A stretch of DNA of 64,000 nt from positions 1-64,000 of the forward strand of contig CACWHY010000002.1 in NCBI GenBank assembly GCA_902760805.1, in the 5' to 3' direction. Of the stretch, positions 59,294 through 64,000 are shown one piece after another. The DNA comes from Ruminococcus flavefaciens (GTDB lineage Bacteria > Bacillota > Clostridia > Oscillospirales > Ruminococcaceae). Numbering within the stretch: position 1 is the stretch's first letter; each line of letters opens with the position of its first letter. The translations under genes were made by a program, and so were the position numbers. The notes beneath the pieces are model-generated. The model had not been told where the DNA came from, ran no database searches, and saw nothing but the letters and a program-made list of their open reading frames with translations.

Positions 59294-59333
59294 AAAAGAC
59301 CCGAATGCTGGATCGTCTGCCTTCGGGTCTTTT
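59294..59333 (+). terminator. Intrinsic terminator of the carboxypeptidase gene
   Basis: AAAAGACCCGAA/TTCGGGTCTTTT stem, 16-base loop, T-tract within the right arm. Confidence 0.85.
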
Positions 59334-59405
59334 GTTATGCTGCACAATAATCCCTCCTCCTCATTGTGCAAGGTGACTCCGGCTGAAAATATATGTCGAT
59401 TTTCC

Positions 59406-59434
59406 TTGCAATTGTGATGATTTTGTGATATAAT
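59406..59434 (+). promoter_or_regulatory. Promoter of the symporter gene
   Basis: TTGCAA, 17 bases, TATAAT, 69 bases before the symporter start codon. Confidence 0.78.
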
Positions 59435-59465
59435 GTGAATTGCAGTTTTGCGTATCAAATCACTG

Positions 59466-59497
59466 AAAGGAGGGTATGATCAGATAATTCTGATCTG
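59466..59497 (+). promoter_or_regulatory. Leader with strong ribosome site, 3-codon ORF and hairpin before the symporter
   Basis: AAAGGAGGGT (59466-59475) is followed at once by ATG-ATC-AGA-TAA and by the hairpin GATCAGA/TCTGATC (59478-59495), which contains that mini-ORF. The symporter ATG at 59504 is about 30 bases from the only good ribosome site, so folding of the hairpin would bring the two together. Confidence 0.5.
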
Positions 59498-59503
59498 AAA
59501 ATC

Positions 59504-61045
59504 ATGACAAGATCTGTTATCTGCATACTTATAACTATTTTGGTCTATATGGCCATGATGGTTATCATCGGCGTTGTTTTCTCAAAGAAGAACAACAACG
59601 TTGGCGATTTCTACCTGGGCGGCCGAAAGCTGGGTCCGCTGGTCTCTGCAATGAGCGCTGAGGCTTCCGATATGAGCAGCTATCTGCTCATGGGTCTGCC
59701 GGGACTTGCTTATCTCTGCGGTGCCGCTGAGGTCGGCTGGACTGCTATCGGTCTGGCTGTTGGCACTTATCTCAATTGGCTGATAGTTGCCAAGAGGCTG
59801 AGAGTTTATTCAGCAAAATGTCTCAACTCTATCACTATCCCCGACTTCTTCTCAAACCGCTTCAGGGACAATAAGAAGATCATCATGGGCATTTCTGCTC
59901 TGATAATCATTATCTTTTTTGTTCCTTACACAGCTTCCGGCTTCTCGGCTTGCGGTAAGCTGTTCAACCAGCTATTTGGCTGGGATTACCACGTTGCTAT
60001 GCTTGTCAGTGCAGCGATCATCATTGCTTACACTTCACTTGGCGGATTTCTCGCAGCCAGCTTCACTGACCTTATCCAGAGCATAGTAATGACCACAGCC
60101 CTTGTGATCCTTGTTGTTTTCGGTGTTAGCACTGCCGGCGGTTTTGAAAACGTTATTGACAACGCAAAGGGGCTCACAAACTACCTTCACTTCACAAAAA
60201 CTGTTGACAGCGAAGGGAATCCCGTATCATTCGGCTTTATCCCGATAGTTTCTACTCTTGCTTGGGGACTTGGCTACTTCGGTATGCCTCACATCCTGCT
60301 GAGATTTATGGCTATCGACGATAAGAACAAGATCCGTATTTCCAGAAGGATCGCTTCTATTTGGGTCGTTATCGCAATGGGAGTTGCTGTATTCATCGGT
60401 TTTATCGGAAGAGCACTTACCGCTCAGGGCGATGTTAAGGAGCTCCTTGACTCCTCCTCTTCTGAGACTGTCGTACTTGAAATGGCTACTCTCCTCAGCA
60501 AGCACAGTGTTATCGCTGCGCTGGTGGCTGGACTTATCTTCGCAGGAATTCTCGCCTGCACAATGTCGACTTCCGACTCGCAGCTTCTTGCTGCTTCATC
60601 AAGTATGTCCGAAAACCTTCTCAAGGGCGTTTTCAAGATCAAGCTCTCTGAGAAGTCATCAATGATGGCTGCAAGAGCCGTTCTGCTTATTATAGCAGTT
60701 CTGGGAGTTGTCCTGGCTTGGGATAGCAGCAGCTCGGTATTTCGTGTAGTTTCATTCGCTTGGGCAGGCTTTGGTGCCACATTTGGACCTCTTATGCTGA
60801 CTTCTCTTTTCTGGAGACGCACAAACAAGTACGGTGCTATCGCTGGCCTTCTTGTTGGCGGCGTGATGATTTTTGTTTGGAAGTTCGCTGTTCGTCCTTT
60901 AGGCGGAGCTCTTGATATTTATGAGCTTCTTCCTGCTTTCATCTGCGCACTTATTGCTATAATCGTAGTTTCTCTGGTAACTCCCGCTCCTTCTAAGGAA
61001 ATCACCGATGAGTTCGATGAGGTGGCTGCTGAAGTAAACAAGTGA
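59504..61045 (+). CDS. Sodium:solute symporter, PutP-like
   Basis: A 513-residue SSS-family transporter with about 13 membrane helices. YLGGRKLGPLVSAMSAEASDMSSYLLMGLPGLAY matches the TM2 sodium-site region of PutP, and FAGILACTMSTSDSQLLAASSS the TM8 sodium-site region. Proline is the probable substrate by similarity, but other SSS members carry different solutes. The start has no ribosome site at the usual distance. Confidence 0.9.
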   Translation: MTRSVICILITILVYMAMMVIIGVVFSKKNNNVGDFYLGGRKLGPLVSAMSAEASDMSSYLLMGLPGLAYLCGAAEVGWTAIGLAVGTYLNWLIVAKRLRVYSAKCLNSITIPDFFSNRFRDNKKIIMGISALIIIIFFVPYTASGFSACGKLFNQLFGWDYHVAMLVSAAIIIAYTSLGGFLAASFTDLIQSIVMTTALVILVVFGVSTAGGFENVIDNAKGLTNYLHFTKTVDSEGNPVSFGFIPIVSTLAWGLGYFGMPHILLRFMAIDDKNKIRISRRIASIWVVIAMGVAVFIGFIGRALTAQGDVKELLDSSSSETVVLEMATLLSKHSVIAALVAGLIFAGILACTMSTSDSQLLAASSSMSENLLKGVFKIKLSEKSSMMAARAVLLIIAVLGVVLAWDSSSSVFRVVSFAWAGFGATFGPLMLTSLFWRRTNKYGAIAGLLVGGVMIFVWKFAVRPLGGALDIYELLPAFICALIAIIVVSLVTPAPSKEITDEFDEVAAEVNK

Positions 61046-61052
61046 TAATAAT

Positions 61053-61091
61053 GCCCCGAAACATCTATCTGAATGTTTCGGGGCTCTTTTT
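61053..61091 (+). terminator. Intrinsic terminator of the symporter gene
   Basis: Twelve-base stem GCCCCGAAACAT/ATGTTTCGGGGC and TCTTTTT. Confidence 0.92.
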
Positions 61092-61103
61092 ATAAGCATA
61101 AAG

Positions 61104-61131
61104 AAACGCCATAGCAAAAACTATGGCGTTT
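61104..61131 (-). terminator. Terminator of pfkA
   Basis: AAACGCCATAG/CTATGGCGTTT stem with a six-base loop, back to back with the symporter terminator. Confidence 0.8.
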
Positions 61132-61143
61132 GATATTTTGAGA

Positions 61144-62106
61144 TCAGAATGCGATCTGCTCTGCGATCTTGTGGAGCTTGATATCATAGGGCTTCTCCAT
61201 AGCCAGAGCCTCCTGGATATCATAGTCAACAAGAGCATTGTCCTTGATACCAACAACACGGTTGCCTATGCCCTGCTCGAGGAGCTCAACAGCGTAATAA
61301 GCCATTCTTGTTGCCTCTACTCGGTCTCTTACTGTAGGAGATCCGCCTCTCTGAACATGGCCAAGGATAGTTGCACGAGCCTCGATGCCGGTCTTCTCCT
61401 GGAGAGCAGTTGCAATTTCCTGAGAATGTCCGATGCTCTCAGCAACGATAACAACGAAATTCTGCTTGCCCTTTGCCTTCTTCTCAAGCATTGTGTTAGC
61501 GATAGCATCCAGATCGTAGGGAACTTCCTGAGTGATGATATCAGTTGCTCCGCAGGCGATACCAGTATTCACAGCAATGTGTCCGGCGCCTCTTCCCATT
61601 ACCTCAACAACTGAGATACGGTCGTGAGACTGAGATGTGTCACGGAGCTTGTCTACCAGCTCCATAGCTGTATTCATGGCAGTATCAAAGCCGATGGTAT
61701 AATCTGTGCAGGCGATATCGTTATCGATAGTTCCGGGGATACCGATACAAAGCATACCCTGTGCGGAAAGATCTGCTGCGCCTCTGAATGAGCCGTCGCC
61801 GCCGATAACTACCAGACCCTCGATACCCAGCTCATCACACTTAGCCTTAGCCTTAGCAACGCCCTCAGCTGTTCTGAACTCGGGGCATCTTGCGGTATAG
61901 AGGATCGTTCCGCCGTTATGGATGATGTCGGAAACGCTTCTCTCGTCCATTTTGAAAATGTCGCCGTTGATAAGACCTACATAGCCTCTGCTGACACCGT
62001 AAACCTCCATGCCTTTGCTGAGAGCTGTTCTAACGACTGCTCTTACAGCGGCATTCATTCCGGGGGCATCTCCGCCACTGGTCAAAACTGCGATTTTCTT
62101 GATCAT
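61144..62106 (-). CDS. pfkA: ATP-dependent 6-phosphofructokinase
   Basis: A 320-residue glycolytic enzyme. LTSGGDAPGMNAAVRAVV binds ATP, GGDGSFRGA and GIPGTIDNDIACTDYTIGFDTA form the catalytic core, VEVMGRGAGHIA the fructose 6-phosphate site and LGHVQRGGSP the effector region. The glycine at the GGDGS position fits an ATP rather than pyrophosphate donor. It is monocistronic, with GGAGAA before the ATG and a 155-base gap to dnaE. Confidence 0.96.
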   Translation of the reverse strand: MIKKIAVLTSGGDAPGMNAAVRAVVRTALSKGMEVYGVSRGYVGLINGDIFKMDERSVSDIIHNGGTILYTARCPEFRTAEGVAKAKAKCDELGIEGLVVIGGDGSFRGAADLSAQGMLCIGIPGTIDNDIACTDYTIGFDTAMNTAMELVDKLRDTSQSHDRISVVEVMGRGAGHIAVNTGIACGATDIITQEVPYDLDAIANTMLEKKAKGKQNFVVIVAESIGHSQEIATALQEKTGIEARATILGHVQRGGSPTVRDRVEATRMAYYAVELLEQGIGNRVVGIKDNALVDYDIQEALAMEKPYDIKLHKIAEQIAF

Positions 62107-62261
62107 ACATATTCTCCATTCTGCGCTTGCGCATTTTATTCAACTGCCGGCGCTTAAAGCAAAACCAGCTTGCATAATTCCATACATATATATTTTACTA
62201 CATTTCTGAGATTTGTCAAGGGGATTTCGGGATTTTTTGCAATTTGTTTATCAAATTATGG

Positions 62262-64000
62262 TCATTTGGGGTCTATTAAGCCAATTTTATCGGCTCCAAA
62301 CAGTTTTTTTAGCTCCTCAAAGCTGTCAGCTGTCACCGAAATAGAAAGAGCCTGCTTTGGTATGAGCTTCTTTTTGATGTCCTCGGCATAAAAGCAGATC
62401 CTTGTTTTTCCCGGAGATCTTGCTTCGATGGCGTATAGATCCGGTGTTATGCCAACTTTATCCGAGGTCGTCTTGATGCACAGAAACTGCCGCTGGAGCA
62501 TGACAGGGAATTCCCTCTCGGAAAAAGCTGCTCCGCAAACAATGCTTCTTTCCTCATCCTTAACGGATATCCTTCCGCTGATAAGGACTATCCCTTCCTC
62601 AGTGGTAGCGTGTCCGGAAACGGCAAACAGATCCGGGAAGATTATTGCGTCGATCTCGCCGCTGCCGTCAGAAAGTGTCAAAAAGCACATCCTGTCCCCT
62701 TTTTTGGTGATATGGATCTTCTTTGACTGAACGATGCACATCAAGCGTACATTGTCGCCGTCCTTATATCTTTCCTCAGAGAGAACTTCGCTGATAGTTT
62801 GGAGGTGCATCAGCTTTTGCAGATACCCATATTCGTCCAGAGGACTGCCGCTGATATACATTCCGGTCGCTTCTTTTTCCAAAGCAAGAAGACGTTTGCT
62901 GTCCAGTTCCTCTTTGAACGGGATCCTGATCCTTACTTTGTCACTTTCAGCGCCTCCGAAAAGATCCAGCTGGCCTTCCATCATACCTTTGGAGCTCTCG
63001 CCTGCTGCGTCAAGGAGCATCTCATAGTTTTCCAGCATCTGCCTTCTATTTAGGCCAAGCCCGTCAAAGGCGCCGGCTTTTATAAGGCTTTCAAGAGCCT
63101 TCTTGTTCAGCTCTCTGCCCTCTACCCTTTCGCAAAAATCCTGTAGTCCTGTGAAATCACCGCTTTTTCTGCGCTCGAAAAGTATCTTTTGACATAGTCC
63201 TGAGCCAACTCCTTTGATGCCCATAAGTCCGAAGTACATCTTTCCGTTTTCGTAGAAAAAGCCGGTCAGACTGCGGTTGATATTCGGAGGAACTATCTCG
63301 ATACCAGCACTGCGGCAGTCAGAGATGTATTCCGCCAGCTTTGCGGTGTTGGACATGACGCTGGACATGGTAGCTGCCATGTATTCGCCACGGTAGTAGT
63401 ATTTAAGGTATGCTGTTTGATAAGCAAGATAGCCATATGCGGCAGCGTGAGATTTATTGAATGCGTATGAGGCAAAGCTGACCATATCATCAAAGACTTT
63501 ATCGGCTATTTCTTTTGGAACTCCGTTCTTCAGCGCACCGGAAACAAAGCTCTCACGTTCCTTTAGCATTACCTCATGCTTCTTTTTGGACATTGCTCGG
63601 CGTACTACATCGGCGTGGCCGTATGAATAACCGGCCAGTTTGCGGCAAATCTCCATTACCTGCTCCTGGTATACCATGACCCCGTAGGTCTCCATAAGGA
63701 TATCCTTCAGAAGCGGGTGAAGGAACTGTATGTGCTCAGGGTGGTTTTTGTTGGCTATATATACCGGTATGCTCTTCATTGGGCCGGGCCGGTACAGACC
63801 TAATACGACGATGATCTCCTCCAGTTTTGTTGGCTGTATATCCATGAGACATTGAGTTATCCCGGCGCTTTCAAATTGGAACACTCCCATGGTGTCGCCC
63901 TTTGAGAGCATTTTATATATTGCGGGATCATCTGTCGGTACGGAGTTTATATCGAAGTCTGGTTTTTTTCTGCGGATAGACTCTACTGCTTCGTTTATGA
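62262..64000 (-). CDS. dnaE: DNA polymerase III alpha subunit, C-terminal part
   Basis: The C-terminal 579 or so residues of the replicative polymerase; the frame is open to the right edge, so the N-terminal PHP and catalytic aspartate region lies outside. GVFQFESAGITQCL, GLYRPGPMKSIP, EQVMEICRKLAGYS, DVVRRAMSKKK, SYAFNKSHAAAYGYLAYQTAYLK and the HhH region (GIKGVGSGL) are canonical for DnaE. An OB fold follows (DNVRLMCIVQSKKIHITKKGDRMCFLTL). It lies upstream of pfkA on the same strand. Confidence 0.95.
   Translation of the reverse strand, partial: INEAVESIRRKKPDFDINSVPTDDPAIYKMLSKGDTMGVFQFESAGITQCLMDIQPTKLEEIIVVLGLYRPGPMKSIPVYIANKNHPEHIQFLHPLLKDILMETYGVMVYQEQVMEICRKLAGYSYGHADVVRRAMSKKKHEVMLKERESFVSGALKNGVPKEIADKVFDDMVSFASYAFNKSHAAAYGYLAYQTAYLKYYYRGEYMAATMSSVMSNTAKLAEYISDCRSAGIEIVPPNINRSLTGFFYENGKMYFGLMGIKGVGSGLCQKILFERRKSGDFTGLQDFCERVEGRELNKKALESLIKAGAFDGLGLNRRQMLENYEMLLDAAGESSKGMMEGQLDLFGGAESDKVRIRIPFKEELDSKRLLALEKEATGMYISGSPLDEYGYLQKLMHLQTISEVLSEERYKDGDNVRLMCIVQSKKIHITKKGDRMCFLTLSDGSGEIDAIIFPDLFAVSGHATTEEGIVLISGRISVKDEERSIVCGAAFSEREFPVMLQRQFLCIKTTSDKVGITPDLYAIEARSPGKTRICFYAEDIKKKLIPKQALSISVTADSFEELKKLFGADKIGLIDPK

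Overview
The window reads as chromosome of an anaerobic, Gram-positive member of the Oscillospiraceae, most like a fibre-degrading Ruminococcus. The evidence is a secreted pectinase ending in a dockerin, threonine-rich linkers in surface proteins, an xPxTG sortase-anchored giant surface protein, sigma-A promoters with 17-nt spacers in front of many genes, and spore genes (an alpha/beta SASP and an uninterrupted sigK). Species cannot be fixed from this sequence alone.

Layout. 1-4.7 kb: end of a leucine-rich-repeat/zinc-ribbon protein, then a co-directional run pyrK-pyrD-ruvX-trmL-degV, and a SASP gene facing it. 4.7-11.7 kb: a promoter and structured leader driving a 2177-residue wall protein with 46 octapeptide repeats, 11 heptapeptide repeats and six SpaA-like domains. 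11.7-15.4 kb: thiamine thiazole operon thiSFGH-thiE/tenI under a TPP riboswitch. 15.4-16.1 kb: a lone methyltransferase behind a palindromic operator. 16.1-23.5 kb: an apparent regulon with a sulfonate/nitrate-type ABC transporter, a DUF1254/DUF1214 protein and an alkylsulfatase-type metallo-hydrolase, three LacI-type operators in front and a LacI-family regulator at the far end. 23.6-26.2 kb: FeoA-FeoB fusion with its small Cys-rich partner. 26.3-28.3 kb: methyltransferase, four tRNAs, DUF3737 protein. 28.3-30.7 kb: an ECF-type sigma factor with a membrane protein that joins an anti-sigma-like cytoplasmic tail to an extracellular sugar-binding-protein fold. 30.7-33.8 kb: two tRNA-Leu genes followed by a small accessory island (Xre regulator with paired operators, small membrane protein, tyrosine recombinase with a large inverted repeat and a duplicated promoter/half-site).

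33.8-64 kb is mostly core: gatCAB and ligA; sigK; a foldase-like lipoprotein; thyX, DUF2156, DJ-1, 5-formyl-THF cyclo-ligase, mltG and a U32 tRNA-hydroxylation protein in one run; a ComEA-like double helix-hairpin-helix protein; the pectin esterase/pectate lyase/dockerin enzyme; glmS; a zinc-ribbon membrane protein beside an SPFH protein (compare B. subtilis YdjG/YdjI); an Spx-like protein without cysteines; DUF3793; a VanY-type carboxypeptidase lipoprotein; a sodium:solute symporter; pfkA; and the C-terminal part of dnaE running off the right edge.

The best candidates for something little described are the LacI-controlled organosulfate uptake/hydrolysis cluster, the sigma/anti-sigma pair that appears to sense solute through a fused binding-protein domain, and the recombinase island with its duplicated promoter and recombination-like site. 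Functional links in all three are inference from gene order and motifs.
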